The notes beneath the pieces are model-generated. The model searched no databases. It was given only the letters and a program-made list of their open reading frames with translations, and had not been told where the DNA came from. From assembly GCA_036488085.1 (NCBI GenBank), contig DASXHZ010000028.1, positions 1-52,758 on the forward strand: DNA of 52,758 nucleotides. Reading direction: 5' to 3'. Within the stretch, counting starts at the first letter, position 1, and every line of letters starts with the position of its first letter. Positions 25,598 to 35,036 of the stretch are shown here, in pieces. The stretch is from DASXHZ01 sp036488085 (GTDB lineage: Bacteria; Acidobacteriota; Thermoanaerobaculia; Gp7-AA8). Made by a program: the position numbers and the translations under genes.

Positions 25598-26194
25598 GTG
25601 ATCATCGAGTGCACGAATTGTCACGCGCGCTATCAGTACGACGAAGACCGGTTCGAGCGGAAGCCGTCGAAGAAAATCAAATGCGCGAAGTGCGGGTCTG
25701 TGTTCGAGATCCACAACCCCGCGTTCGCCGCGGCGAGCAAGCCGGCCGCTGGCGATAGCGACGTCACCGCCGCCCGCCACGACGCCACGAGCATCACCAA
25801 ACCGAAGCCGAAGGTCGAAGATACGACCGCGCAAGCGCCTCTGCCGGAGCGTGAGACGGAGAAGATGCCGCCGAGCGCTCAGCTTCCGCAGGGCAAGCGT
25901 CTTTCGCTCGCCATCATCGACGGAAGCGACGCCGGCAACGTATTTCGGATCAACAAGCCGCGCGTCACGATCGGACGCTCGAATGCAGACTTCGTGATCA
26001 ACGACACCGAGGCGTCGCGGCAGCATGCCGCGATCGAGGTGCGGGATACGACCTATCTGCTGAGCGATCTGAGCTCGACCAACGGTACGCTCGTGGACGG
26101 AAAGAAGATCACCGATGCGGTGGAACTGCAGGACAAGTCGGAGTTCGTCATCGGCACGACTACTCTGATGTTGATCGTTACGGATGAAGCTTGA
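25598..26194 (+). CDS. Zinc-ribbon and FHA-domain protein
   Basis: A 198-residue cytoplasmic protein. I chose the GTG at 25598 because it gives the clean N-terminal MIIECTNCHARYQYDEDRF..KIKCAKCGSVFEI, an MJ0042-type zinc ribbon with two CxxC pairs. A Pro/Lys linker leads to an FHA domain at ~residues 110-195. Its phosphothreonine-binding marks are all present: VTIGRSNADFVINDTEASRQHAAIEV and LSDLSSTNGTLVDGKKI. It overlaps the Wzm permease start (TTGA), which suggests it may tune the exporter in response to a Ser/Thr kinase. No kinase gene is in the window. Confidence 0.9.
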   Translation: MIIECTNCHARYQYDEDRFERKPSKKIKCAKCGSVFEIHNPAFAAASKPAAGDSDVTAARHDATSITKPKPKVEDTTAQAPLPERETEKMPPSAQLPQGKRLSLAIIDGSDAGNVFRINKPRVTIGRSNADFVINDTEASRQHAAIEVRDTTYLLSDLSSTNGTLVDGKKITDAVELQDKSEFVIGTTTLMLIVTDEA

Positions 26195-26982
26195 ATGACC
26201 TCGCGCTTCTCTACCGTCATCGCCAGCTCATCGCCGCGCTGACGGCGCGCGACCTGAAGGCGCGCTACCGCGGTTCGATCCTCGGTTTTTTCTGGTCGCT
26301 CGCGAATCCGCTCCTGCTCCTCGGCGTCTACACGCTCGCGTTCACCGTCTTCTTTCCTTCGAACGTCGTCCGGCCGTATCCGCTGTTCCTCTTCGTCGGA
26401 ATCCTGCCGTGGACGTTCTTCTCCGCCGCCGTCCTCGAGGCGACGAACTCCGTCTCCTCGAATGCGGGACTGATCAAGAAAGTCATGTTCCCGGGAGAGG
26501 CTCTGCCGCTCGTCGTCGTCGCATCGCACCTGGTGCACTTCATCCTGGCGATGCCGATTCTGCTGCTGGCGTCGCTGGCATACGCGTTTCATGGCGACAT
26601 CGTCATTCGCTGGACGATCTTCCTCGTCCCATTCCTGATCATCCTGCAGACGCTCTTCGTTGCCGGCGTGGCGCTCATGGTCGCCTCGGCGTCGGTGCTC
26701 TTCCGCGACCTCCGCGACATCGTCACGAACCTGATGCAGCTCGGATTCTTCCTGACGCCGATCATCTATCTGATCGACCGGATCGATTCGCGTTTCCTCC
26801 GCGCGCTGCTGCGGCTGAATCCGATGACGCCGTTCGTCGTGTCGTACCAGGATGTCCTCTTCTTCGGCCATCTTCCCGGCCTCGCCGACACGCTGCTCAT
26901 GATCGCGTATGCGCTCCTCTCGATCGTCGCCGGCCTCACCGTCTTCGAGCGGCTGCGCGACGTCCTGGCGGAGGCGATATGA
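26191..26982 (+). CDS. wzm: Polysaccharide ABC-exporter permease (Wzm/TagG type)
   Basis: A 263-residue permease that would move a lipid-linked polysaccharide across the inner membrane. The start is a TTG overlapping the previous stop (TTGA), and it gives the usual N-terminus LLYRHRQLIAALTARDLKARYRGSILGFFWSLANP. Six hydrophobic helices follow, for example LLLLGVYTLAFTVFF and LFVAGVALMVASASVLFRD. The RDLRDIVTNLMQLGFFLTPIIY motif is typical of the ABC-2 family in polysaccharide export. The ATPase gene follows with a 4-base overlap. Confidence 0.93.
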   Translation: MNDLALLYRHRQLIAALTARDLKARYRGSILGFFWSLANPLLLLGVYTLAFTVFFPSNVVRPYPLFLFVGILPWTFFSAAVLEATNSVSSNAGLIKKVMFPGEALPLVVVASHLVHFILAMPILLLASLAYAFHGDIVIRWTIFLVPFLIILQTLFVAGVALMVASASVLFRDLRDIVTNLMQLGFFLTPIIYLIDRIDSRFLRALLRLNPMTPFVVSYQDVLFFGHLPGLADTLLMIAYALLSIVAGLTVFERLRDVLAEAI

Positions 26983-28313
26983 GCGACTTCGCGATCTCGG
27001 TCGCGCACGTATCGAAGGCCTACCGCCTGTGGGGGCGGAAATCGCAGTTCGCGACGATGAAAAGCGCGCTCCTGAAGCGCGACCTCAAGCTCGCACCGGA
27101 AGCAACGGTCTCCGCGCTGCACGACGTCTCATTCGCGATCGACAAGGGCGAAGCGTTCGGAATCATCGGCCGCAACGGCTCCGGAAAGTCGACGATGCTG
27201 AAGATCATCAGCGGGATCCTGAAGCCGACGAGCGGCACGCTCACGGTGAACGGCCGCATCGCGGCGCTGATCGAGCTTGGCGCGGGTTTCCACCCGGAGA
27301 TCACCGGACGCGAGAACATCTTCATCAACGGCATCATGCTCGGCCTCACGCGCCGCGAGATCGAGAGCCGTTTCGATAGCATCGTCGAGTTCTCCGGCAT
27401 CCGCCCGTTTCTCGATCAGCCGGTGAAGACGTACTCCTCCGGCATGTACGTCCGCCTCGGTTTTGCCGTCGCGGTGCACGTCGATCCCGACGTCCTTCTC
27501 ATCGACGAAGTCCTCTCGGTCGGAGACGAGGAGTTCTCGCAGAAGTGCGTCGCGAAGATCCAGGAGATGAAGTTTCGCGGCGTGACGCTCGTCTTCGTCA
27601 CGCATCAGCTCGATCAGGTGCGCAACCTCTGCGACCGCGCGCTCTGGCTCGACAAGGGCGACGCGCGCGTCATCGGCGACCCGGTCCGCGTCGTCGACGA
27701 CTATCTGCAGGACGTCGCCGGTCCGCGGGCAGCGGCCGCATCGGCGCCACAGCAGGAAGCGAAAGAGGAGCCGGCCGCTCCCAGAGACGAAGAAGAGCGC
27801 TGGGGCTCCGGCGAGGTCATCCTCAAACGCGTAGCCCTCACCGACCATCAGGGACGCGACCTCGTCGCCCTCGGCGCCGGCACGCCGGTGGCGGTCGAGA
27901 TGGACGTCGAGGTGAAGGTACCGCAGGACGATTTCGTGTTCGGGGTCGGGATCTACCACGCGGACGGCACCTGTGTTTACGGCACGAACACGGATCTGGA
28001 AGGTCTCGCGCCGGAGAAGCTCGACGGCAACGGGCGGGTCCGCTTCATCGTGCCGTCACTCGACCTAGTGGCCGGAGGCTACCGCATCGACGCCGCCGTT
28101 CATACGCGGAACGGCCGTGCATTCGATTATCGCCGCGGCTGTATTCGCTTCGTGGTCGGCTCGCGCGTTCATGACGTCGGCATCTACCGGCCGCAACACG
28201 AGTGGCGCTTCGACGGCGGTATCGCATTCAAGGCGGTCGACATGCTCAAACAAAACGTCCCCGCCCCGATCGCGGAGTACATCCGCCAGACGGAAGCAGC
28301 GAAGAAAAAGTGA
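26979..28313 (+). CDS. wzt: Polysaccharide ABC-exporter ATPase with C-terminal glycan-binding domain (Wzt type)
   Basis: A 444-residue protein. Residues 1-245 are the ATPase: Walker A GRNGSGKST with Lys at residue 70, signature TYSSGMYVRLGFAVAV, Walker B DVLLIDEVLSVGD, and the switch His in FVTHQLDQV. After a charged Ala/Glu linker (~250-275), residues ~285-425 form a beta-sandwich like the Wzt carbohydrate-binding domain. That domain recognises the finished non-reducing end of the chain (VEMDVEVKVPQDDFVFGVGIYHADG..GTNTDLEG). This implies chain-end-dependent export. It is coupled to the permease gene. Confidence 0.94.
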   Translation: MSDFAISVAHVSKAYRLWGRKSQFATMKSALLKRDLKLAPEATVSALHDVSFAIDKGEAFGIIGRNGSGKSTMLKIISGILKPTSGTLTVNGRIAALIELGAGFHPEITGRENIFINGIMLGLTRREIESRFDSIVEFSGIRPFLDQPVKTYSSGMYVRLGFAVAVHVDPDVLLIDEVLSVGDEEFSQKCVAKIQEMKFRGVTLVFVTHQLDQVRNLCDRALWLDKGDARVIGDPVRVVDDYLQDVAGPRAAAASAPQQEAKEEPAAPRDEEERWGSGEVILKRVALTDHQGRDLVALGAGTPVAVEMDVEVKVPQDDFVFGVGIYHADGTCVYGTNTDLEGLAPEKLDGNGRVRFIVPSLDLVAGGYRIDAAVHTRNGRAFDYRRGCIRFVVGSRVHDVGIYRPQHEWRFDGGIAFKAVDMLKQNVPAPIAEYIRQTEAAKKK

Positions 28314-28354
28314 GGCCGATTTCTGGTCTGTCGCTTGCTCTATCGTGGAGTGCC

Positions 28355-28615
28355 ATGTACTACGAAAACATCGAAGAGCTTCCCGTCCACTGCCGGATCA
28401 ATCTTCCGGAAGCGGCGCAGCACGTTTATCGCGAGGCGTGGAACCGAGCCTGGAAAAACAGCGCCGATCCGAGCCTCGCACGCGACCGCGCGTGGCGGGA
28501 AGTCCGTGAACAATTCGAGCGCGACAACATCACCGGTTGCTGGATGAGGCGCGCGACACAGATTCCCCTCCGCGCTGTTGCGGACGAGATGAACGTCGCC
28601 GTTTCAGCCATCTGA
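28355..28615 (+). CDS. ChaB-like small protein
   Basis: An 86-residue protein. MYYENIEELPVHCRINLPEAAQHVYREAWNRAW fits the ChaB family pattern LP..AQ.IY..AFN.AW; the rest is a charged helix and a short tail. ChaB was annotated as a cation-transport regulator in E. coli, but its biochemical role is unclear. It lies between Wzt and the epimerase on the same strand. The 41-base gap before it has no ribosome site that stands out. Confidence 0.7.
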   Translation: MYYENIEELPVHCRINLPEAAQHVYREAWNRAWKNSADPSLARDRAWREVREQFERDNITGCWMRRATQIPLRAVADEMNVAVSAI

Positions 28616-28630
28616 CACAATCCCGCGCGC

Positions 28631-29557
28631 ATGAAGGTACTCGTCACCGGCGGAGCCGGGTTCATCGCTTCGCACATCGTCGACGCGTACGTTGCGCGCG
28701 GTCACGCCGTCACGGTCGTCGATGACCTGAGCAGCGGGCAGCGCGAGAACGTCAACCCGAAAGCGGAGCTCATCGTTGCCGATCTCCGCGACACTGCGAC
28801 CGTCGACGCGCTGCGCGGACGCGGATTCGACATCGTCAATCACCACGCCGCGCAAATCGACGTCCGCGTCTCGGTCGCCAATCCCGCCGCCGACGCCGAG
28901 CTGAACATCGTCGCCGCCCTCCGCCTATTCGAGGCGATGCGGAACGAGGGCGTGAAGAAGATCGTCTTCGCGTCCAGCGGCGGCGCCACTTACGGCGAGC
29001 CCGACTACGCACCGCAGGACGAGAAACACCCGACGCGGCCCGTCTCACCTTACGGCTGCGCGAAGCTCGCGATCGACCAGTACCTCTACTTCTACAAGAC
29101 CGTTTACGGGACGAAATCGGTCTCGCTCCGGTATGGGAACGTCTACGGGCCGCGGCAGCGGAAGGACGGCGAAGCGGGTGTCATCGCGATCTTCGGAGGC
29201 GCGATGCTCGACGGACAGACGCCGCGAATCAACGGCGACGGGAACCAGACCCGCGACTACGTCTCCGTGCATGACGTCGTGCGCGCGAACATGGCGGCGT
29301 CGGAGGGCGAACTCGAAGGGGTCTACAACGTGGGAACCGGCGTCGAGACATCGGTCAACCAGCTCTTCGACGAGCTGCGCCGCGCCGTCGGCTTCGATCG
29401 CGACGCCGAGCATGGCCCTGCGAAGCCGGGTGAACAGATGCGCAGCGTCCTCGACGCGACGAAGGTGCGCACCGAGGGCGGCCTTCCGCCGTTCGTCACA
29501 CTGCGCGATGGAATCGCCGAGACGGTCGCTTGGCTCCGCGAGTCGACCACGCGGTAA
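28631..29557 (+). CDS. NAD-dependent epimerase/dehydratase (GalE-like)
   Basis: A 308-residue short-chain dehydrogenase of the extended, nucleotide-sugar type. The Rossmann loop is VLVTGGAGFIASHIVDAY. The catalytic motif is SPYGCAKLAIDQY (YxxxK), preceded by the SSGGATYG serine segment. NVYGPRQ and RDYVSVHDVVRAN are usual for UDP-glucose 4-epimerase and its kin. It probably makes a nucleotide sugar for the adjacent polysaccharide genes. Its exact substrate cannot be read from sequence. Its 3' end overlaps the convergent glycosyltransferase gene by about 62 bases, which is unusual. Confidence 0.9.
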   Translation: MKVLVTGGAGFIASHIVDAYVARGHAVTVVDDLSSGQRENVNPKAELIVADLRDTATVDALRGRGFDIVNHHAAQIDVRVSVANPAADAELNIVAALRLFEAMRNEGVKKIVFASSGGATYGEPDYAPQDEKHPTRPVSPYGCAKLAIDQYLYFYKTVYGTKSVSLRYGNVYGPRQRKDGEAGVIAIFGGAMLDGQTPRINGDGNQTRDYVSVHDVVRANMAASEGELEGVYNVGTGVETSVNQLFDELRRAVGFDRDAEHGPAKPGEQMRSVLDATKVRTEGGLPPFVTLRDGIAETVAWLRESTTR

Positions 29558-30668
29558 GCCGGTCGCCGCGTACGATCGAGAGAACGCCCAGAAGCGCCGC
29601 GGCGTTCACGAAACAGAAGTAATACGGGACGGTGAGCAGCTTCGCGCGGCCGATCGTCCGGCTTCGCAAGATCGCACCGGCCGCGGCCAGACCGTAGACG
29701 ACCAACTGCCCCGCCATTGCCAGCACGTAGAGCGGCCCGCGGCGCACGAGCCCGATGGTCGCGGCGAACAGCGAGACGAGGAAGAACGGGATGAGATGCC
29801 GCACGAGTTTGTGGGAGAGGAGCTCGACCGAGTAGAAGCCGCGCGTGAAGAGCGCCGACCGAAGGTTCAGGAGAGCACGCACGGAGTGGTTCGTGACGCG
29901 GACCTTCCGCCCGAACTCCTCCTGCGCGCGCACTGTCGAACGTTCCCAAGCCGTCGCGTTCGGGTCGAACAGCAGCCGTTTCCCCTGCAGCACGACACGC
30001 GCGGAGATGGCGATGTCGTCCGCCTGCGCCGGGTCGTCGATCGGAACGTACAACTCCTTTCGAACCGCGTAGAGAAGTCCATCCGCGGCAAAGACGCTCC
30101 CGATCTCGCTCTCGCGCGCCTTCTGCCAGCGATCCCATCGCGCGTACATCCCTTCGCCCTCTCCGGTCGCATCGCCGTCGCGCTGCATGCTGCTGCTCCG
30201 CGTTCCGCAGACCCCGCCGACGTCCGAGTCGGCGAACTTCCGGGCGAGCGAACGCAGCGAATGAGGATCGAGGAAGAAATCGGCATCGGTGAAAACGAGC
30301 ACCTCTCCTCGGGCGCTGCGCGCCCCTTCGTTGAGCGCGGCCATCTTGCCGGGCTGCTCGAGCGCGATGAGCCGCACTCGCCCATCCCCGTACGAGCGAA
30401 CGATCTCGTTTGTGCGATCGGTCGAGCCGTTCGAGACGACGAGCGCCTCGATCCGGTCTGGCGGATAGTCGAGAGAGAGCGTGTTCTCGATCTTCGCCGC
30501 AATGTTCCGCTCTTCGTTGTACGCCGGGATGACGAACGTGACGTGCGGGGTCACGTCGTCTTCGCGCACAGGCTTGGGACGCACGCGGCTGATGACCCAG
30601 AGAAGTGCCGGATATCCGAAGTAGATGTAGCCGCAGACTCCGAGCGAGAACCAGAACGCCGCGACCAT
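29496..30668 (-). CDS. Glycosyltransferase family 2, membrane-anchored
   Basis: A 390-residue inner-membrane glycosyltransferase. I chose the ATG at 30668, which overlaps the upstream gene's TGA by one base; a GTG just before is possible. The N-terminus is one membrane helix. The GT-A domain follows: HVTFVIPAYNEERNIAAKIENTL, then VVSNGSTDRTNEI, then VLVFTDADFFLDP (the DxD metal site) and DDIAISARVVLQGKRLLF. Three or four membrane helices close the protein, as in processive or cellulose-synthase-like family 2 enzymes. It forms a two-gene unit with the GT4 upstream. Confidence 0.9.
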   Translation of the reverse strand: MVAAFWFSLGVCGYIYFGYPALLWVISRVRPKPVREDDVTPHVTFVIPAYNEERNIAAKIENTLSLDYPPDRIEALVVSNGSTDRTNEIVRSYGDGRVRLIALEQPGKMAALNEGARSARGEVLVFTDADFFLDPHSLRSLARKFADSDVGGVCGTRSSSMQRDGDATGEGEGMYARWDRWQKARESEIGSVFAADGLLYAVRKELYVPIDDPAQADDIAISARVVLQGKRLLFDPNATAWERSTVRAQEEFGRKVRVTNHSVRALLNLRSALFTRGFYSVELLSHKLVRHLIPFFLVSLFAATIGLVRRGPLYVLAMAGQLVVYGLAAAGAILRSRTIGRAKLLTVPYYFCFVNAAALLGVLSIVRGDRLTAWSTRGAKRPSRRFHRAV

Positions 30669-31948
30669 CACACGCCTTGATTTTCGATCGCGAGAAGCGC
30701 CACGAGCCGGCGAACGCAGTCGCGAATGTCAAACTCCTCGCGCACCTTCTCGCGTCCTCGCAAGCCCATCGCGCGCGCCCGATCGCGGTCGCCTAGCAGC
30801 GTCCGGATCGCATCGGCGAACGCGGCCGCATCCCCTGGCGCGACGAGCAATCCGCTGACACCGTCCTCGACGAGCTCCGGTATCCCCGACAACGTCGTGC
30901 TGACGACGCCACGTCCGCTCGCGAGCGCCTCCATCAGCGCGACGGGGATACCCTCCATTTGCCCATCCGGCGCGACGATGCTCGGCAGAACGAACAGCGC
31001 GGCCTCGGCCATCATCCGCGCGACCTCTTCCTGCGGCTTCGGTCCGGCCAAGACTACCTGTTCGTCCAGATCGCGCTCGCGGATCAACGCCGCCAGCTCG
31101 TCGTGCATCGGTCCGTGACCGACGATGTCGCAATGGAACGCGACGCCGCCATCGCGAAGAATCCGGCACGCCTCGATCAGGTACGGCAGCCCCTTGTATG
31201 GCTTATGAGCCGCGACGCAGAACAGCTTCGGTGTCCCAAGCGGTGCCGGCGGCGCGCCCGCGTACTGCTCGGGCTCGATTCCGACGTGGATGACGTGAAT
31301 CTTTCCGCGCGCCTCCGCCGGGTACAGCTCCTCGAGGAACTCCTTGTTGAAACGGGAGATCGAACGGACGAACCGCGCCTCCCCCAGCTTCCAGCGGAGA
31401 AGGGAGCGATCGACCTGGATATCGTGAGCGTGGACGGTGATGCTGAACGAGATCCCACGGCCGAGGGTCGCGATGATGAGCGCCATCGTCGAGGGAAACG
31501 ACGCGTAGTGGGCGTGGACGTGGCGCACGTTCTCCCGCTCGAGTTGCTCGGCGACCGCAACCGATTTCGGAAAAATCGCCAGCGTCTTCACGAGCGTCAG
31601 CGGCCGCGCGATCGTACCGGCGATCAACCGCGTGAGGAGCCAGAGATATCGCAGCGGCTGCCTGACGAACATCCGTAGATTGGCGGCAATGACTTGTACG
31701 GAGAGAAACGGCGTGAAGAGAGCGCGCGGAATCCACGGCTTGACTGCGTCATGGAGGACCGGAGGCGTCTCCTTGATCATCGAGACGACGCGGACCGGCA
31801 TCCCCTGGCGCTCCATCTCGATCATCTCGCGCAGGATGAAAGTCTCGGTGACGGACGGAAAACGCGACATCAGCACCGCGATCGCTGACTGCTGAGGCTG
31901 CGGCTTTCTCGCCGATTCGTTTAGTTCGACTGAGGGAAGCGCGGACAT
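30668..31948 (-). CDS. Glycosyltransferase family 4
   Basis: A 426-residue GT-B enzyme. The chosen ATG at 31948 is followed by the family opening AIAVLMSRFPSVTETFILREM. Other features are the HVHAHYASFPSTMA segment, then ISFSITVHAHDIQ, PKLFCVAAHKPYKGLPYLIEA, and the nucleotide-sugar site PDGQMEGIPVALMEALASGRGVV. It is closely similar in layout to the first half of the fusion protein at 39598-41841. Longer upstream starts would run into the divergent gene's promoter and were set aside. It is followed directly by the GT2 gene. Confidence 0.9.
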   Translation of the reverse strand: MSALPSVELNESARKPQPQQSAIAVLMSRFPSVTETFILREMIEMERQGMPVRVVSMIKETPPVLHDAVKPWIPRALFTPFLSVQVIAANLRMFVRQPLRYLWLLTRLIAGTIARPLTLVKTLAIFPKSVAVAEQLERENVRHVHAHYASFPSTMALIIATLGRGISFSITVHAHDIQVDRSLLRWKLGEARFVRSISRFNKEFLEELYPAEARGKIHVIHVGIEPEQYAGAPPAPLGTPKLFCVAAHKPYKGLPYLIEACRILRDGGVAFHCDIVGHGPMHDELAALIRERDLDEQVVLAGPKPQEEVARMMAEAALFVLPSIVAPDGQMEGIPVALMEALASGRGVVSTTLSGIPELVEDGVSGLLVAPGDAAAFADAIRTLLGDRDRARAMGLRGREKVREEFDIRDCVRRLVALLAIENQGV

Positions 31949-32072
31949 TGTCGTGACCGAGCGTCGTAGCAATCGGCAAACCAATTGCAGAGGACGCGCA
32001 GCAGTCACGGTTCCCGGTGACCTCTTCAGCAGCTCATCATTGACATCAAACTTCGAGTACTTGACGCCCGAA

Positions 32073-34130
32073 ATGTCGCCCAATCAATCGCGCAAACTCA
32101 CATTCTTATTCGCCACCGTTCTCGCCACAATGCCTCTGGTCGCGCAGCGCCACCGCGCCGTGCTTCCGTTCAATCCAGGAGCCCCGGAGCCGGAGACGCA
32201 TTCCTTCGTCGAGGGCGGCTACGCGAGTGCCACCAGCGTTGAACAAGGCGGCTTCATCACGTTTTACATATCGAACGAGATCAATCCGTTCAATGTGACG
32301 GTGGTGAATCTTGAGAACCCGGACGTAACGCTGACCACGCTTCCGAACCTCAGCTCGGTGCCGAGCGATTGCACCGGGAAGTCGGAAAACGGCTGCGGCT
32401 GGCATGCCACACAGACGCTCTTCATCCCCGCCACGTGGCCGAGCGGCTATTACGACGCCAGGTTCTCGACGTCCGGCGGGCCGAAACACATCATCTTCGC
32501 CGTGAAAGCGGCGAATCCCGGCTCGACCTCGCCGATTCTGGTCATCCAGCCGACGAACACATATCAGGCGTACAACGCGTACGGCGGAAAATCGGTGTAC
32601 CCCACCGGTTCGCCCGATCGCGCCACGACGGTGTCGTTCGATCGTCCCTACGACGATCAAAACGGCCTCGGTATATACCGCCTGTGGGAAATGCCGTTCG
32701 TCTATTGGATGGCATCGGAGAACCGGCACTTCGAAGTCGCGACCGACACCGATCTCGAAGATCCGACCTTGTTGTCGCACTACAAGCTGCTCCTCATCGT
32801 CGGTCATAGCGAGTATTGGACGGCGACCGAACGTCAGAACGTCGAGACGTTCAGCCACAACGGCGGCCATATAGCGCTCTTCAGCGGCAACAACATGTGG
32901 TACCAGTCTCGCCTGACGAATTCCGCCCGCAACCTCGTCGTCTACAAGGATGCGACCGAAGACCCGATTACTGCGACGACGCCGTCGCTTGCGACGACGA
33001 ACTGGTACGACTGGCCGGTGTATGACCCCGAGAACTTGATTTTCGGCCTCTCCTACCGCTCCGGCGGCTATGCGAACAAGGTCGACGACCCGAACGTATT
33101 CGAAACCAAACCGCTGGCCCAACGCGTCGGCTATACCGTCGCCGACCCCAACAATTGGGTCTTCCAGAATACGAACGCCACTGCCGGCAGCATGTTCGGT
33201 GCGGGCGCCGCGGGGCTCGAGGTCGACGGAACACGCTACAACTGCTCCGCCAATGACCCGCTGAATATGACCGTCGACGGCTCCGACGGCACGCCGCTCA
33301 ACTTCCACATCCTCGCGATCACGCCGTCCGAGTACGGCCACGGCGTCATCGGTCTGTACACGAATTCGGCAGGCGGCACCGTCTTCGACGCCGGAACGCG
33401 CGACTGGGCGCAAGTCCTCGGCACCGATCCGGTGGTCACGCAGATCACCCGCAACGTGCTCGACCGGCTCAGCACCGGTCAGGCACAGCTCTACGACCCG
33501 GTAACGACGAGCGTGAAAACGCTGGACACGTTCAACTGTCCGCAACCGGCGGGCGTTCCGCTTCCTGGATGGCGCGGCGACAGCGGGCAAGCGCAGTTGA
33601 CGTCGCATTGTGCCCATGAAGGCCCCACGGGACTCCAGATGTCAGGGGTTGCCGGCGTGCAGGTCGCTCGCAACTTCGCTCCGACCAACACCGGTCTGAG
33701 CGCCGTGCAGGCCAGCGTCTACATCAATGCCGACGATGTCACCGGCCCGATGAATTCTCCATTCACGCTCCTGGCGCTCCAGAACCACCTCCAGCCGAGC
33801 GGCGTCAATCAGCGGTTGGCGGTGGTGGAGATGGACATCACGCCGGCGGGCAAACAGCTCCGTCTCGTCCAGCAGGCCGCTGACAACTCGGTCGAGGCGC
33901 GGACGGCGTTCGTGAACGTCCCCTCCGGCTGGACGAAAGTGCAGCTCAACTGGCTATCGCCGGGGACGCTCTCGCTTCAGGTGGGAGACGCCGCGCCGGT
34001 CACCCTCAACAACGTGCACAGCGGTCAAACCATCAGTGAGATCCTGCTCGACTTCCCGAGCGATCCGCAGCTCTCGTTCGGATCGATGTGCGTCGACGAG
34101 GTTTCTGTCGCGGCGGCAACGACGCCATAG
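32073..34130 (+). CDS. Exported N,N-dimethylformamidase-subunit-like protein
   Basis: A 685-residue exported protein. The start at 32073 gives a signal peptide (KLTFLFATVLATMPLVAQ). Residues ~45-490 resemble the large subunit of N,N-dimethylformamidase. The shared pieces are SGYYDARFSTSGGPKHIIFAVK and VIQPTNTYQAYNAYGGKS, then LLLIVGHSEYWTATERQNVETF and GGHIALFSGNNMWYQ, and AITPSEYGHGVIGLYTNSAGG with DWAQVL. The last ~170 residues form a separate beta-rich domain that ends LSFGSMCVDEVSVAAA. The family's catalytic assignment is poor outside the characterised enzyme, so the substrate is unknown. It sits inside the polysaccharide locus, oriented opposite to its neighbours. Confidence 0.75.
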   Translation: MSPNQSRKLTFLFATVLATMPLVAQRHRAVLPFNPGAPEPETHSFVEGGYASATSVEQGGFITFYISNEINPFNVTVVNLENPDVTLTTLPNLSSVPSDCTGKSENGCGWHATQTLFIPATWPSGYYDARFSTSGGPKHIIFAVKAANPGSTSPILVIQPTNTYQAYNAYGGKSVYPTGSPDRATTVSFDRPYDDQNGLGIYRLWEMPFVYWMASENRHFEVATDTDLEDPTLLSHYKLLLIVGHSEYWTATERQNVETFSHNGGHIALFSGNNMWYQSRLTNSARNLVVYKDATEDPITATTPSLATTNWYDWPVYDPENLIFGLSYRSGGYANKVDDPNVFETKPLAQRVGYTVADPNNWVFQNTNATAGSMFGAGAAGLEVDGTRYNCSANDPLNMTVDGSDGTPLNFHILAITPSEYGHGVIGLYTNSAGGTVFDAGTRDWAQVLGTDPVVTQITRNVLDRLSTGQAQLYDPVTTSVKTLDTFNCPQPAGVPLPGWRGDSGQAQLTSHCAHEGPTGLQMSGVAGVQVARNFAPTNTGLSAVQASVYINADDVTGPMNSPFTLLALQNHLQPSGVNQRLAVVEMDITPAGKQLRLVQQAADNSVEARTAFVNVPSGWTKVQLNWLSPGTLSLQVGDAAPVTLNNVHSGQTISEILLDFPSDPQLSFGSMCVDEVSVAAATTP

Positions 34131-34141
34131 AGAAGAGAGTG

Positions 34142-35029
34142 CTAGAACCGAATTTCGGGCCCGAAGATGATGAGATCGTCGTTGAAGTCGTTGTTCGGCA
34201 GCGACGATCGGACGCGCTCGCGCGTGTAGTAGAACAGCCATGACAACCGCGGCGAGGTCCGGACGTCGATGACAGCCGACAGTCCTGGCCGCCGCTCGAC
34301 GCGCGCCACATTCGAGTAGTCGCGCTTCCGGCTGAACAACTGCAGGCTGAAATAGATGTTCGGCGTCGGGATGTAGGCTCCCTGAACATAGAAGCCTGTC
34401 TCGCGATACGTCTCCGTCGCGGCGTTGACCGTGCGCTTCCCGTCATACACACCCGCTTCAGGCGTGAAGTGCCAGCCAAAGCCTTTGTAGCGGCCCACCA
34501 GGCCTAGCTCGTCGTAATTGTTGTTGCGGCGCGCGGCGGCGGGGAAACGCTGCTGCTGCCGCTGTCCCTCTCCGCCGAGCTGCCAGTCGCCGAAATGGTG
34601 GATGTACTCGGCGTCGAACATCGTCTGGTTCGCCTGTCCGAAGGTATTGCCGACTTCGAACGACGGCCGGTGCCGTTGCTCGTCGACGAAAATCCTGAAG
34701 TCGTCGTTCTTTCCGACGTGATTCACGCCGAAACGGGAGCCGTAGCTCGTCGACAGGCCGCTGCTGTTGTAGTCGATGAAGTTGACGTGCGCGAAGATCT
34801 CGGTGGGGCTCGCGGTCGGTCGATAGGCGAACCGGTACTCGGACGCGAGTGCGTTCACGTTCGTCTCCGGCGCCGGACTAGTGACCTGGAAGAAGTTGTC
34901 GAAGTGGTAGCCGAGGATCTTCAGCTCAGACCGGGACTCCCCGGGCTGACTCGTTCCATGCGGCTGGGCGAAGGCGGACGTCGCGGCAAAAGCGACGACC
35001 AGCGCGAGGCGAATTCGTCTGTGGCTCAC
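34142..35029 (-). CDS. Outer-membrane beta-barrel protein
   Basis: A 295-residue protein with a signal peptide (IRLALVVAFAATSAFAQ). I used the GTG at 35029, eight bases after the upstream stop. An ATG at 35089 would overlap the upstream gene. The mature part has regular alternating strands, for example FRIFVDEQRHRPSFEVGN, WQLGGEGQRQQQRF, HFTPEAGVYDGKR, and YFSLQLFSRKRDYS. It ends in IFGPEIRF with a C-terminal Phe, the usual barrel-assembly signal. It is the last gene of the polysaccharide operon and may be an export pore, but it does not match Wza or classic porins by eye. Confidence 0.75.
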   Translation of the reverse strand: MSHRRIRLALVVAFAATSAFAQPHGTSQPGESRSELKILGYHFDNFFQVTSPAPETNVNALASEYRFAYRPTASPTEIFAHVNFIDYNSSGLSTSYGSRFGVNHVGKNDDFRIFVDEQRHRPSFEVGNTFGQANQTMFDAEYIHHFGDWQLGGEGQRQQQRFPAAARRNNNYDELGLVGRYKGFGWHFTPEAGVYDGKRTVNAATETYRETGFYVQGAYIPTPNIYFSLQLFSRKRDYSNVARVERRPGLSAVIDVRTSPRLSWLFYYTRERVRSSLPNNDFNDDLIIFGPEIRF

Positions 35030-35036
35030 GGCCGCG

